Below are positions 12,464 through 23,720 of a stretch of 64,000 nt of DNA, one piece after another. Origin of the DNA: Neofusicoccum parvum (lineage: Eukaryota; Ascomycota; Dothideomycetes; Botryosphaeriales; Botryosphaeriaceae); NCBI GenBank assembly GCA_020912385.1, contig CP087208.1, forward strand, positions 2,666,001-2,730,000. The letters are read 5' to 3'. The stretch's first letter is position 1; the number at the start of each line of letters is the position of its first letter. The position numbers were made by a program, and so were the translations under genes. The notes beneath the pieces were generated by a model, which did no database searches, was not told where the DNA came from, and saw only the letters and a program-made list of their open reading frames with translations.

Positions 12464-13552
12464 TCAAACCTCCTCCCTCTCCATCCCCCAAACCCCCACT
12501 TCCTCCTCGCCCACCTCAAGCACCAACCTCCCCCTCATCACCCTCCCATAACACCTTTCCAGCACCGCAACCTTCTCCCTCACCCTTCGCACCAACCGCG
12601 CATCCGCCCCACACCCCTCCCCCCACCCATCGCACCACTCCTGAAACACCACCCGCCCCCGCACCCGCGCCCGCGCCTCCGCCCCGTCCGCCCCGTCCGC
12701 GCGCAGCGCGCCCACCACGCCCGACCCCAGCGCCATCACGCACTCGGCCACGACGCGGTCCCAGTGCTCGCGCGCGCCGCGCTGCGCGCCCACCTGCGCC
12801 GCGAACCAGGCTTGCTCGGCGGCGTCGGGCGAGCCTGTGTCGTCGCGTCCGTGGCCGGCTAGCAGGAAGCGCGCCATCTGGCGGGTGGCCAGCGCGGCGT
12901 CGGACAGCCAGCCGGCGTGGGTGGGGACGAGGAGCGTGAAGGCGCGCAGGCTGGGCAGGAGGGCGCGGGGCAGCGGCGCGGCGGCGAAGGGGGCGGCTGG
13001 GCCGTGGATGGCGAGGGCGGCGGCGGGGGTGCCGGCGGTGTGGTAGTTGATGGCGAGGTGGAGGCCGGTGCGGCTGGGGAGGAGGAGGATGGGGTTGTGG
13101 CGGAGGTGGGCGGCGAGGAGGGCGGTGCGCAGCGGGTGGGCGGGGCTGGTGAGGAGGGTGAGGAGCGGGACTTGAACGGTTAGGCGGGTGGGCGTCAGGA
13201 GGCCGATGGTGGTGGTGGTGGCGCGGTTGTAGGTGGTTAGGCCGGTGGTGGGCTTGAGGGCGTTGTTGGTGACTTTGCTGGCTGGTCTAGTGTTGGTTTT
13301 GAAGTCGTCTTCAACGTTGTCATCGGTCTCGTAGTAGTAGTCGTCTTCGCTGTTGATGCTCTCATTGTCGGTTTCGTAGATCTGGACGTCGTGCTCACCG
13401 TTGTTATGGGAGGGAGGGGTGGCGACGATGGAGGTCGAGATGCTGGTCAACTTGGAAGGTCCAATGGCATCGCTGGTGGCGGACATGGCGTCGGCATCTG
13501 CTTCACTGCGCTGCATCCCTTCGAGGATGAGGTGGGCATTGGAAGGCAACAT
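12464..13552 (-). CDS. Hypothetical protein, acidic N-terminus
   Basis: This is a single open frame of 362 aa from an ATG at 13552 to a TGA. The first 90 residues are Ser/Thr/Asp-rich with an acidic run (ETDNESINSEDDYYYETDD) typical of disorder. Residues about 120-210 are Leu/Ala/Pro-rich (LTVQVPLLTLLTSPAHPL), and residues about 215-350 are helical (RQMARFLLAGHG, EQAWFAAQVGAQRG, HWDRVVAECVMALGSG). Codons strongly prefer C/G at the third base in this frame, supporting real coding. There is no signal peptide, clear membrane helix or known catalytic motif. An upstream non-coding exon is possible because several GT/AG sites lie just before the start. Confidence 0.6.
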   Translation of the reverse strand: MLPSNAHLILEGMQRSEADADAMSATSDAIGPSKLTSISTSIVATPPSHNNGEHDVQIYETDNESINSEDDYYYETDDNVEDDFKTNTRPASKVTNNALKPTTGLTTYNRATTTTIGLLTPTRLTVQVPLLTLLTSPAHPLRTALLAAHLRHNPILLLPSRTGLHLAINYHTAGTPAAALAIHGPAAPFAAAPLPRALLPSLRAFTLLVPTHAGWLSDAALATRQMARFLLAGHGRDDTGSPDAAEQAWFAAQVGAQRGAREHWDRVVAECVMALGSGVVGALRADGADGAEARARVRGRVVFQEWCDGWGEGCGADARLVRRVREKVAVLERCYGRVMRGRLVLEVGEEEVGVWGMEREEV

Positions 13553-15468
13553 GACTACCCAAGATTAGTGGTAAACAACTGAAAAGGGGGAAGGTACGCT
13601 GTCGATCGAAGATGGTAGCGTAGTAGACGAATGGGAGCAGGAAGTGGTGTGGGCTTACTGTTGACTTCGTCTGATGGCAGCCGTGACAGACTCAGGACAA
13701 GGAGGTGGAAGAAAAGTGGGAGGGCAGCGAGGGCAGGCGGCAGACGGCAGGCGGCAGACGGCAGACCCTGAGCGAGATGACGTTATGCTGAAGCTGGGTG
13801 GAGTTTGATGCTGAAGACGTCCTGGTAGTGGCAAAGGGGTAGACGTTGCGGATCAGCAGCGGGGTTTGTGAGGTTGCAGGATTTCTGGAAATTTTGCGTC
13901 AGCTCAGAGGGTCTAGGATGACTAGCCGAGCGACAGAGGCTAGGAACGCAATGGAGGCTCACTAAGCTCAATGTCTTGTATCTGCGCCGGGAATGGCAAG
14001 GCAGGTCTGGAAAGGCCTTCTTCTGTGCTTGCCTGGAGTTATGAAGAAGAACGGAGCCAAGAGGAGGATTGAGCGGGATTTTATAGGCAGAGCACATTAG
14101 GACGTCGGGGACGGCCTCGTGCTGGTTTTCCTCCTACCTATTGTGCCGCCTATTGTCTTCGACCGGTGATGCATAGCACTGCTGGCCCTGTGACGGCTTC
14201 GAGTGGGGGTCATGGGGGAGGCGTGCGTGTGTGTTGAGGGCGGGTGAGGGCCCCGTCGTACTCCACGCCTGGCCATAAGCAGACGGAAGCACGAAGAAGA
14301 ACACAGCATGGATAGGGAAAGAGGGACCGCAGACTTGATTGCTGTCTGGAGCTGATACTTACGACTAAACGCATATGTAAGGCCAGCCCGCTTGTTTTCG
14401 CGCCCGCCGCCGTGACGAACTTACGCCCACGGAGATCAGGGGAAGGCACGCAGGCCGCGGATCCGCGCTGAAAGATGATTTGCACGGCATTGCTCTGCGC
14501 CGGGAACGGTAAATCTTGCAAAATAGGCAGTGGCAAGCGCGTAGATCCATGCGGCTGTGCGGCGGGCCGTCCTGGCGGATCGACGTAGGCTACGGCTTCC
14601 CCGGTCGTGCGCGTCGCTCGCAGCAGACGCCCGAGCAGTCTGTCCAACGCGTTGCAACCCACTGATTGCTCTGGAAATCGATAGCGGCAGCCGTGTTTGT
14701 GGCCCGAATGTGGCCTCACCTCAGCGTTGTGAAGATCTGGTCTTCTCCCGCTGTTCTTACCCGCCGCCGCAACGCCGCCGCAACGCCGCCCGCGAACGCC
14801 CGCCCGCCAGCCCACCAGACATCCCGTAGGCCCGAGGCTCTGTGGAAAAATATACTGAGACAACGTAGCGGCGGAGCGGCGTCCTCTGTAGTTGCGGGTA
14901 GGCTGTTGTTGACGGAGGAAGGCGGCGCTGGCGGGGTGCTGAAGGCCGTCCCTGAGCTCCCAGCGCAGCCCGGCCTTCTCGCCAGCTCAATGTCCTGCCG
15001 CCGCCCCTGCTGGTCTCCGAGTGCGCTTGGACGCGCTTTCCAGCAGCTGCGGGCTGTGGTAGGAATGCTGCCGCGGTGCCGGGTCGTGACATGTCAGGAA
15101 TCGTTGCGGCGGAGAGGCCAGAGCTCCCGCCGCTGTCCACGGCCTCCACGGCATCGCGCCACCAACGCACACCCCCTGTGGGGCTCTGCGGAGGGTCCAA
15201 GGGTTTCCCTGATGCCTGGAAAAGCGTCCGCCGGCAGCAAAGAGGCCAATGGCAGCATTTAGCGCCAGGGTAGCGTCGAAGGGCTGGCGGCGGTGGGCGG
15301 CGGCGGGCTCAGGGCTTGGCTGACGAATCGTCGGACGCTGCCCCACCACCCAGCTCTGCCTCTCCCACGCTCTTCTTTCCTCACCTTGCCTCGCAGTTTC
15401 CGCCCGCCAGCTTGCCCCGCCCTGCCTCCCCGCCTCTCCCTCCCGCGCATCCGCAGCCTTGCCTCGCC
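13553..15468. other. Divergent intergenic region with short GC-rich repeats
   Basis: This 1.9-kb region lies between the divergent 12.5-13.6 kb gene and the GNAT gene. It contains a short imperfect tandem repeat near 13736-13765 (units of GGCAGACGGCAGGC) and a CGCCGC-rich run near 14760-14810. Open frames on both strands (for example minus 14210-14863) show no domain and are not called. Confidence 0.4.
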
Positions 15469-16208
15469 ATGCCGCTCGAAATCCATCCGCTCGAGGAACC
15501 CGACGTGCCGACCTTCGTGTCCATCACGACCGCCGCTCTGGGCTCCTCTGGAATCGGTCGCATACTCCACGACGACCCGCCGCACCCAGCATACCTCGAG
15601 CGCCGCAAGGAGAGGGTTCGCAAGACTCTCGACAAGCCTCACATCCACAATCTCAAGGTCGTCGACACAGACAACAACGACGAGATCATCGCCTGTGCGT
15701 CCTGGGAGATTTTCGAGAACGGCCGGTCCGACGATGAGCTCAACGAGCTGGAGCAGCCCTTCGAACCCATCGAGGAGGAGCGCGAGCGCTTCGGCCAGGT
15801 CCAGCGCGACTTCTTCGCCTACCTCAACCGCGTGAGGCGTGCATTGGGCAAGACCCCACACTACTGTGAGTTGTCGATCCGTGCAAACACCGCGCTCGCG
15901 CTCTGCCTGCCCTCCTTTCAGCATTTGCTGCAAATGCTGACTCCTGATGGTGAATAGTCCTCGGCCTTCTGGTCACCCATCCAAAGCACCACCGCCGCGG
16001 AGCTGGCGCCATGCTTATCCGCTGGGGCACTGAGCAAGCTGACAAGGCTGGCCTGATCTCTTTCCTCGAAGCTACCGAGACCGGCAGACCCCTGTACAAG
16101 CGCCACGGCTTCGAAGAGCAAGAGACCTTCGTCATTGAGCTTAGCAAATACGGTGGCACCGGCGTAGAGAAGAACACAACCATGATCAGGCAGCCGGTCA
16201 AGAATTGA
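15469..16208 (+). CDS. GNAT-family N-acetyltransferase
   Basis: Exons are 15469-15865 and 15958-16208. The 92-bp intron has GTGAGT, a GCTGAC branch site and TAG; the product is 215 aa. The start is an ATG in context CGCCATGCC and gives MPLEIHPLEEPDVPTF, the usual opening of fungal GNAT proteins; an upstream in-frame ATG at 15316 would add a low-complexity Pro/Ala leader. The core is a beta strand (LGLLVTHPKHH) followed by the acetyl-CoA pyrophosphate loop RRGAGAM and the helix LIRWGTEQADKAGL, then FLEATETGRPLYKRHGF. It should transfer an acetyl group from acetyl-CoA to a small-molecule or protein amine. It is probably cytosolic and its substrate is unknown. Confidence 0.9.
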
Positions 16209-16344
16209 GGACACCGCTCCAGGATGGGACACCGCGGCTTGCCCATGGTACCAGGGTTCCGCGCGTGATTACAGTGGCGGTGGATTGCATGCAGGGCGCG
16301 CCTCCGGATACGAGTGGCTGCTGGGCCGTGATACTCTTTCCATC

Positions 16345-17960
16345 TCATGAACATCCGGTTCTCACCACCAGCTTCTCTCGCCTTCCAGTTCGCTCTGGTC
16401 TTGCACATCGTAACCACTTGCAATCAACATCGCCCTGCGACAATGCTCTTTCCATGATCAGCAACAGGTGGCATTGTCCTCTTTTTTTGCGCTCCTGACG
16501 CTTGACAATGCACTTGCCCCATTCTCGGCTGTCCATCGAATGGATTTCGTCATATCCGTGCCACGTCGCGCAATCAATGCAGGCCCAGGAAAGCCACAGC
16601 GAAAGCTGAGTCAAGTTACGATTTCCGTGACCAATCAAGTGGGTCTCAAGCGGCACAGCCTCTGCTGAGACCTTCCGGTCCTTTTCCGACGGCGGTGTCT
16701 CAATGTGGCCAACGGCGGCCATCTCTCCGGTGTATGACGGCACGCCCGATGTGGCTCGAGAAGCCACGACAAATGGTTGATATTGCCGACGGCATCTTGA
16801 CGGTGCACTTCTTCGTCCACCGCCTCTCTCCCCGAGGCTACCGAGTGAATGATTCTGGCACCGTCGATGGAGATCTGGATCCATTCAAGGCCATGATACT
16901 GGAGGTTGGTTGCACGTGCTGCATCTGTAACGTTAGATAAGGCTCCTTCACGGAAGATCGGAACGAACCATGATCCAAGGCAGGGAACTTCCATGTACCG
17001 AGGTGGACCTCTCATGACATCCGCAGGACTCTCAACTGCCGGAAACATCCCAGGCTGGACATGAAGAGTAGGCCATGGCCAACCAATATCTCCTCGTAAT
17101 GGTACCAATACACGGAGACTGGTGCTACAACGTAGGTTGTTCTCTCGTCTTCATGGCGCTTGAAGTTCAGCCTTTCTTTTTTCCTTCCACTCGATGGGTG
17201 TGTGGCGGGGCTCGTCTGTTCATTGGTTCCTCTTCCGTCAAGTCCCGGTTCTTGAGTGGTCAATCGTCCTTATCTTTCTCCCGTGAAAGGATCTTGTCTT
17301 AAGTCCTTCTCGTCCCTTCTCTCGTCTCTCTCGTATTCTATCAAGTCTTTCGTCTTTTCTCAGAACTCTGCTGCATCTCAAGTCTCTTCCGCCTCTTCAT
17401 CTTGTCATCGCTCGACCCTCCGTCTTATTCAGTCTCCAATCTCTCACTTCGTCAACTCTCGACTCTGCCGCTAGCCATGCTCTTTCTCATCTCTCATATC
17501 TCTCTTTCCGCCTCCAAAAAATCTCGAAACCCTCCTCCGGTCAAATCCATTCTGAAACACGTCGTGGCCCGTTCTTGTTCCTTTTCCTTTTCCTACGCCT
17601 CGAAGCAAATAGAGCCAGGCTCCGCGCCTTGTGGTCAAGGAGCGTTCCAGTCAAAATTTCTTCTCCGAGTCATTCATTCTTCTGCGCTCCTCAGAATCAT
17701 CATAGAGTTGAGCATTTTCTTCAGTCAAATTCAGCTCGTCCAGGAGTCTTGTTCTTCAGTCCATTTCTTCAAGTCTTCTCACGTCAAGTCTTTCCTGCAA
17801 TTGATTCGTGCATCTCCTTTTGCGAGTCTCTTGTTCTCTCTTCGCCTCGGTGTGAAGTCTTCTCTTGTCGAGTGTCTCTCTCAGCTGTCCCCTTGGTGCT
17901 CGTCATGTCTTTCTTTGTCGCCGAGCTTTCTCAAAGTCATCCAAGTGCAATCTCTCTTAA
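16345..17960 (-). pseudogene. Decayed coiled-coil gene, many stops and frameshifts
   Basis: Reading the minus strand from about 17960, one frame gives an Arg/Glu-rich coiled coil (ETLDKRRLHTEAKREQETRK, LLDELNLTEENAQLYDDSEE) broken by several TGA/TAG stops. The frame reopens at 17263-17012 (VYWYHYEEILVGHG). A second frame is open at 17108-16635 (MEVPCLGSWFVPIFREGA, LEWIQISIDGARIIHSVASG), and a third to 16345 (AAVGHIETPPSEKDRKVSAE). These neighbouring frames look like pieces of one protein separated by indels. The family is not recognised. The plus strand here is simply TC-rich; the open frames on it are the complement of the coiled-coil codons. Confidence 0.5.
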
Positions 17961-18461
17961 CGTCCTGCGAATTTGGTGCTTTTGAACGAACTTATACCGA
18001 GGTCAGGTAAGCTTAAGTTCTTCCGAAGATCATTTGATAACTCACCATGCTCTTTAATTTCTTTATCTTTCTCCATAACCCGGCATTAAGGACAACTCCG
18101 GATGTACTTCTCGGGCAGGGCACGCTCACGCCGCATGTAAGTCCCACGGATCCAGGAGGCCTTGGTCCAGGATCCTTCCACATGCCCACTGCTCAATGGC
18201 CATACTGGAATGAGGATACTAGACCTGAGTCTAAACCTATGCATACCGGAGCTGTGCTGCCGAGGACTTCCGGGATTGAATCCCACAACTTGCTTGGCCG
18301 GGGAACTTGGAAAGGCTCTCAGTCGGGAATCATGGAAGACGACAGGCTGTTACATCTGAGAATACGTGAGCACTAACTTGCAGCACTGATACCAATACCG
18401 CAAGGGAAGAAATGCCGAGAATCATTAAGCCTAGATGCTCAATGTTGTCTTGGTCCTTGTT

Positions 18462-18605
18462 CAATCGTCTTGAGGCTCAGCCGAGTTGCTCGAATGTGCT
18501 CGTGCATCGGACCTCAGCGGTGATGAGCCTTTCGCGGAGTCTGGCAGCTTTGGTTGCCAACACGCGGCGGAAGTACCGAAGACGATTGCATGACCAATTT
18601 GACAG
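18462..18605 (+). repeat. Diverged direct repeat, copy A
   Basis: It shares CAATCGTCTTGAGGCTC (18462) and CACGCGGCGG..TACCGAAGACGATTG (18561 onward) with copy B at 18740-18905. Offsets between copies are 278 bp at the first block and 304 bp at the second, so indels have accumulated. At the right end copy A reads GCATGACCAATTTG where B reads GTATAACCAACTTG: only transitions. Confidence 0.6.
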
Positions 18606-18739
18606 ACATCATGGCTTGATGAACTGGCGAAGTTTCGACACATTTACATGAAAGCCATGAAGGAGGCAGAGAACGACATCGACGACGGCGACTTATCTGC
18701 TTGGTAAGCTCTAGTGCTCGTTCTCTTTGGCTCATGGTT

Positions 18740-18905
18740 CAATCGTCTTGAGGCTCGTCTGGGCGCTACGAACAGCTCGCACGTGTGCACTGTCGAGTCG
18801 ATGGCGAGCCTTCCACGGGGTTTGACATTGGAAATTATCCTGTTGGAGAGTTTCCACTTGTCAACACGCGGCGGTGATACCGAAGACGATTGTATAACCA
18901 ACTTG
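18740..18905 (+). repeat. Diverged direct repeat, copy B
   Basis: Partner of the repeat at 18462-18605. The blocks CAATCGTCTTGAGGCTC (18740) and CACGCGGCGG (18865) match. The differences in the 3' block are C-to-T and G-to-A type. Confidence 0.6.
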
Positions 18906-20237
18906 GCGGCATGGCGGCTTGCAGATTGGATAGATTGACGACTTGACGGCTTGCCGGACTTGCCGATTTGCCAAAGTATCCGCATCGAAAAACCCAGCGA
19001 GCGTGACTTCCTGCACCTCTTGACAGAACTCGGCGAACTCGATGAAAAACTCCAGCCCTGTTCAATGATTTCGGCTCGCCTCCAGGCGTATGCCTTGCTT
19101 CTCGGCTTACGCTTCCGCAGCACTCGCTCATCCAGCTCTTCATCTGTAAAGTCGACGGCGGAGGAACGGCATCTCGGGATCGGAGATGGGTATTCGTCGG
19201 CGCGTGAGATATCGAAACGGTGGTGGTCTTGTTGGCGGGGCCGACAAGCACTCGGATAGCGGGCTTCCGTGGGCATTCAATGTGGCGGGAAGCGGACGCG
19301 GCGGACTCATCACCTCCGCACACACCCCGCCCCAGCACCTCCACGCCACGCCCTCTATACTTCGCCCCGCCTTCACACGTCGCCGCCGACGCTCGGCGCG
19401 TGGGATATGCGGACCGCAGGCCTCACGCCTCCTGAGCCGCTCCCCGACTGCGGGGATGGGGGCCTCTGCAGGCTGCTGGCGAGCGGACCTGCGATGCTGG
19501 GTGTGCCGTCGGCGCGTGGGTTTGAGGGCGGCTGGTGAGAGTTGAGGTGTTACGTGGTGTGTGATCGTGTTGAGTTGGTGGTTTGCTGCGGTGTTGAGTC
19601 TGTGGTGGTTCTGACGGCGTTGAGGTCTTGGAGAGTTGGATTCGATGGAGACTTGAGCCCGGGAAATAGGTTGCTGAGTATATTGATGCGCGTGCATGAT
19701 TTGTGCAATGTGACTTGACGGTGTTCGTGGAGATGATTGATGTCAGTGACCTCATTGGGTGTTGGAAATCTCAAGCATGATGATCTTGAAGTCTTTCTGT
19801 CTTGCTGGAAATACCGTGTTGTTGTTTGGCCATCTTGACGTCAACTTTCCGAACCCGGTACTGCTGCTGGGCGTCTCGTGTCACGCATGTGTCGAATGGC
19901 CAGCGGCCTACGGGGTAGAATAGTTAATTCAACTACGACTATCGTGACTGATCCACTTTCCTTCCTGTTTTCCATTTCAGTTCTTTCTTGATTTATTCTC
20001 TCGTTTGCTTTCCAGTTCCACCTGTCTTCCAGTCCTTCCACCAAACTATGGCCATCCACCTCTACCCAACCATCTTTCGCCCGAGTTTGACGGGCTTCGA
20101 CCACGCAAGAGTTGGTACGTGACTTTGCTGAGCGGAGGTAGAATATCGTCCATCCCATGCGATACGTCGAGAATAGCGAAAGTCCCGGCTCCAAATGCAT
20201 CTGCATTCCGCTGTGCTGGGACATAATGTTGATTTTC

Positions 20238-20357
20238 CCTGGCAATGCCACCACATTGACCATCTACACGCTCCCAATCTCGCCGCCCCTCGATCCTAAA
20301 GATCTCGCCTTCCTTCTTGAGAAGCGTATAGATGGTCAATGCAGTAGCATTGCCAGG
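20238..20357. repeat. Inverted repeat, 35-bp arms, 50-bp spacer
   Basis: Arm 20238-20272 begins CCTGGCAATGC and ends CACGCT. Arm 20323-20357 is its reverse complement at 31 of 35 positions, and all four mismatches are transitions. The pair could fold as a hairpin or cruciform, or be the remains of a small inverted-repeat element. Confidence 0.7.
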
Positions 20358-20959
20358 ATACTTATGATCTTGGCCTTGACATCTTACCAGGCCATCCAGC
20401 CCTGGTTGTTCGGGATCGGCCCCGGTCGCCCTCGTAGTTGACCGGGCACTTCCTGCAGCTCTGTATCCTCTCTTTCATTCTCCCTTTGGGAATGAAGGAC
20501 TCCTTCTCGTCGTCGTTGCTCTTATTGGTATTGTTGTCGGAGCTGGCGTTGGAGGCGCGACCGCGAGGGCACAGGGTGCCAGACTCCGTACGTCTTGGCA
20601 GATTGCTGCGGTAATTGTGGTCAGCAAGATCCTCCAAGGTGCTGGGGTAGAGACGGGAGACTGTGGCGGAGGTTTCCCTGGCCGACACAGTCAAATGCAG
20701 GAGTTTGATGGCATCTCGGCTGGCGGGGCAATGGCGTCGCCTCCACGCGTACCTGGGCTCCTCGAAGGTTTCGTAGCTCAGATTGAGATTGGGCTTGACG
20801 TCGTGCGAGCCCGCTCATTGGAGGGCCATGCGGCGGCCGTATGCTGATGCGCTGGCTGGTCTTGCAGTGGTCCTGTCTTTTGCGTCCTCTGCGCAATGTT
20901 CTGGGCCGGTGGGTGGTTTCTTGGACCGCCCACCAGCCGGGGACTTTTTAATCTTGGTC

Positions 20960-22060
20960 ATGGGCGAGGAAGACCTTGTGGTGCAGGCCAGGTGCGGCCC
21001 GCAAGGGGAAGTCTCCAAGGCCAAGGCCGTAGCCGGGGCCTTACCGTTTCCAAATGTCGTTGGCGCAGAGTGACGACACCCCAATCTCCCTGAGAATCTT
21101 GATATCGCTGCCGAAACCGCAAATTCTGGCAACAGACCGGCATCCCGCAATGTCGAGCTCGCACTTGAGCTCGTCGGGTTGAATATCCTGCTGGTAAGTA
21201 GACAGGGAGCAGGAGAAAGTCTCCGTCATGCGCTAAGATGTTCCTGAGAACTGCGTCCTCCAAGACTCTCCACTTGATGCCTGGAGAGCTGAAGTTGTGT
21301 CCACCGTAGCGGAGATCGAGAAGCAGTGGGTTATGGCGAACAGAGCCAATCGAGACCCGAAAAGTACCGTTTCCGATCGTCGCGGACTCCTGGTTCAGAT
21401 CGGACCAGAACGACAGTTTCAGGGTCGGGCACCACCGTGGTTGCCTGAGCAGACGCCGACATGTTCTACGGAGTGCTCAAGGGTTTGACCGGACATCTGG
21501 ATCTGGCGGTCTGCCATGCGCAGCTGGCGGATCTCTATCTGTTACGTGCCAAACTGTTAAGGGTGTAGTACTTCACTGCTTCCCCAAGGCAGGCAGGGGT
21601 GTTAACCTCCCATACCTCCCCACAGTATGATCTTCAGTGTGATATGGTTGCTCCAGGAGAGGAAAATGCTGCGCGATTATGGTGAAGTCGGGCTCCAGCA
21701 AAGTCGTCGAAGTACAGAATGACGGTGCCGGGAGAGAAAAGCTTCAGGAAGTCGGAAGACGCCATCTTGGAAGCTGGCGAGGGGATGAGAGCGTACGGTT
21801 TGAGAGGCGACCGTACCACAGCGGCCCAAATGAATCGGACAGCTCCTGCTGGAGCTGCAGATGGACATCTGCGTTCCGCACAACACACCCTACGTCCACG
21901 AGCACTGGCTGTCGTCTCTGCAGTAACACGGGACATGCAAGGGTAGGGCGAATGGCGGAAGACGATGCCTCGGTCTCTCCATCGTACTCCAACCATTCGC
22001 CCTACCTGACCATCGTAGAATTCAAAAAAGGTACCGTTTCCAAACGTCGTTGCCACAGAG
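20960..22060 (-). repeat. Repeated coding-like motif, two strong copies and one weak
   Basis: The plus-strand block TACCGTTTCCAAA.GTCGTTG followed by CAGAG occurs at 21042-21070 and 22032-22060 (about 26 of 29 matches). A shorter version, TACCGTTTCC.ATCGTCG, is at 21366. On the minus strand the two good copies read LCANDIWKR and LCGNDVWKR, so they look like paralogous protein-coding remnants. Surrounding frames (ELDIAGCRSVARICGFGSD near 21150) are interrupted. Confidence 0.45.
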
Positions 22061-22242
22061 AGCATGCTGCGGAATATAGTTTCGTACCATCGCGGCAAAT
22101 TGGTGATGTGGTGTAGCTTAGGAGGAATGCGACTGCCGATTTGCGCCAGGCTCGACGAAGCCTGTCTCGAGGAGCCAAAGATGGACCGCCACAGGCCTGA
22201 TTCCAGCGCAATACGAGCAAATAAGGACCTGCTAGTATCCAT
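21634..22242 (-). CDS. Possible hypothetical protein in decayed repeat region
   Basis: This is an open frame of 202 aa from an ATG at 22242 with protein-like segments (SLFARIALESGLWRSIFGSS, FFEFYDGQVGRMVGVRWRDR, SDFLKLFSPGTVILYFDDFA). It overlaps the second copy of the repeated motif, and competing open frames exist on the other strand. It may be a surviving fragment of the paralogous genes decaying around it. No family was recognised and expression is doubtful. Confidence 0.28.
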   Translation of the reverse strand: MDTSRSLFARIALESGLWRSIFGSSRQASSSLAQIGSRIPPKLHHITNLPRWYETIFRSMLSVATTFGNGTFFEFYDGQVGRMVGVRWRDRGIVFRHSPYPCMSRVTAETTASARGRRVCCAERRCPSAAPAGAVRFIWAAVVRSPLKPYALIPSPASKMASSDFLKLFSPGTVILYFDDFAGARLHHNRAAFSSPGATISH

Positions 22243-23089
22243 TGTCAGCTTTGCTTTGTGCTCTGCCTTGTGCGCGATGGTGACGTAGGTGTCGGGGGAC
22301 AAAGAACGGCGCGGCGGACATGAGCGTGCTGGTCGACAGAAGATCTTGACGCAACAACACGGGCCTTCCCATGCAATGCGAGGCACAAAAATTGCTGAGC
22401 AAGACTTAAGAGGTCTGAGAAGTCTTTTTGGGGGAAATCTCACCTGAAGCGCGGCTACGGCGCGGTGTTGAGCTGGGCTGGCGGCTGGCGAGCGAGCCGA
22501 GGCGTGTCAGACGCTGCCGAGGGGTAGGGAGGGTGAGGGCGGAGCAGAAGAGGCTCCAGAGTGGCCTCACAGCCACTGGCTGGCAGTGGAGGGTCTGGAG
22601 GGGGAGTTTCAGCGGGGTTGTGGAGTCTGGTGTTGTGTGGTGATGGAGGAAAGGTGAAGTGGCGCCCGCGGGGGAGGAAGGCACACTGACCCTCCATGCG
22701 CCGTTCGCCTGCGGAAACGCCGCCCTGAAGCTCTCAACAGTCGCATAGCACCATGAAAAAAGATTTGGGTTATTTTGAGAGGTATATCAGCCGCTGCGCG
22801 ACTCGATATGTGTTCGCGACGATGCTTGAATCTCCTGCACGACGTGCTGGCATCGGGGACCGCCGCTGGCGCCCACAAGAACCGAAATGGGCCATCCACA
22901 CCCAGGCATAGGGGTTTCCAGATCATCTAGCAAACGTAGCCATGTCTTTGCCAGGCTTTAGGGTTTATCAGGGGCTAGTTGATGCGCGAGATACCACTGG
23001 AGCCTTAAATTCGAGGTGACGTAGCCCGTGTATATCGCTGACGGTCATTCTTTGTCCTTTTAGGAACTGCGTGCGTGGACGAGATTCGC

Positions 23090-23720
23090 TCTTAGCTTGA
23101 ATCAATGTGCATTATGCACTCGTGCGCACGATCTTGTGCAGACAAACATAGAAATTCAATCGGAGTCATGTTTTGTAAAAAGTACTCCATGTTGATTGGG
23201 ATGTCATAGAGATGCACGGCTACTCTTGGGAAGTCCATCATCCTCCCGGAAGCTTGAGAAGCGTCGCGAGACCTCACACGCACTGCTGCTGCCGGAGAGC
23301 CTTACCTGGCGATCGTCTCCACAACCACTCCTATCTCCTTGTCCCATGTCTCGCTCCCCACTATCCCTCCAGGATATGCATCAGTAGTGCTTCTCGCCCA
23401 TTGTCTTCCGCCAACGAAAGCTACGTTAAGCATACTGAACGCTTCCTCCGCAATCACATCTTCGTCGACCACCGGACAAATCACGGTGATCTGACAGCAA
23501 CAACGCCGTGAAACCTCAGGCAGCTCAACTGCTCGAATCCGACAACTGCAGGGCGCTGGATAGCGGCCACCGGGGTTGCTTTTGTGTCAGGCTTAGTTTG
23601 ACAGCGGCTAGAATAGCAGATGGTGAGAGACGCGGAATACATAGCGTGCGAACAGCGATCGTGGCGGCAGCATTGACTTCAACGACAAGTCCACGGAAGG
23701 AAATGAGAAAAGGCAAGCCA
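23090..23720 (-). pseudogene. Degenerate coding region, family unknown
   Basis: Minus-strand pieces in order are PFLISFRGLVVEVNAAATIA, AVVGFEQLSCLRFHGVVA, VICPVVDEDVIAEEAFSML running on to SETWDKEIGVVVETIA, and, past a possible GTAAGG donor, MMDFPRVAVHLYDIPINMEY ending CIMHIDSS and a stop. The gaps are too short for normal introns (about 25-35 bp), so frame changes are more likely indels. I do not recognise the family. Confidence 0.4.

Larger units (their letters stand above)
18450..19200 (-). pseudogene. Decayed gene containing a partial internal duplication
   Basis: On the minus strand, DFTDEELDERVLRKRKPRSK leads to RRAEIIEQG. A one-base shift near 19055 then continues as LEFFIEFAEFCQEVQEVTLA and FFDADTLANRQVRQAV. 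Two related peptides follow about 300 bp apart: GYTIVFGITAACWQ (B copy) and GHAIVFGTSAACWQ (A copy). Stops and frame changes exclude a functional product. The family is unknown. Confidence 0.45.

Noticed and set aside
13736..13765. CRISPR-like short repeats
   Set aside because: Only a few GC-rich tandem units without spacers, in a eukaryotic genome.
17402..18010. 202-residue plus-strand Ser/Leu/Phe-rich frame
   Set aside because: It is the complement of the Arg/Glu-rich coiled-coil remnant on the minus strand.
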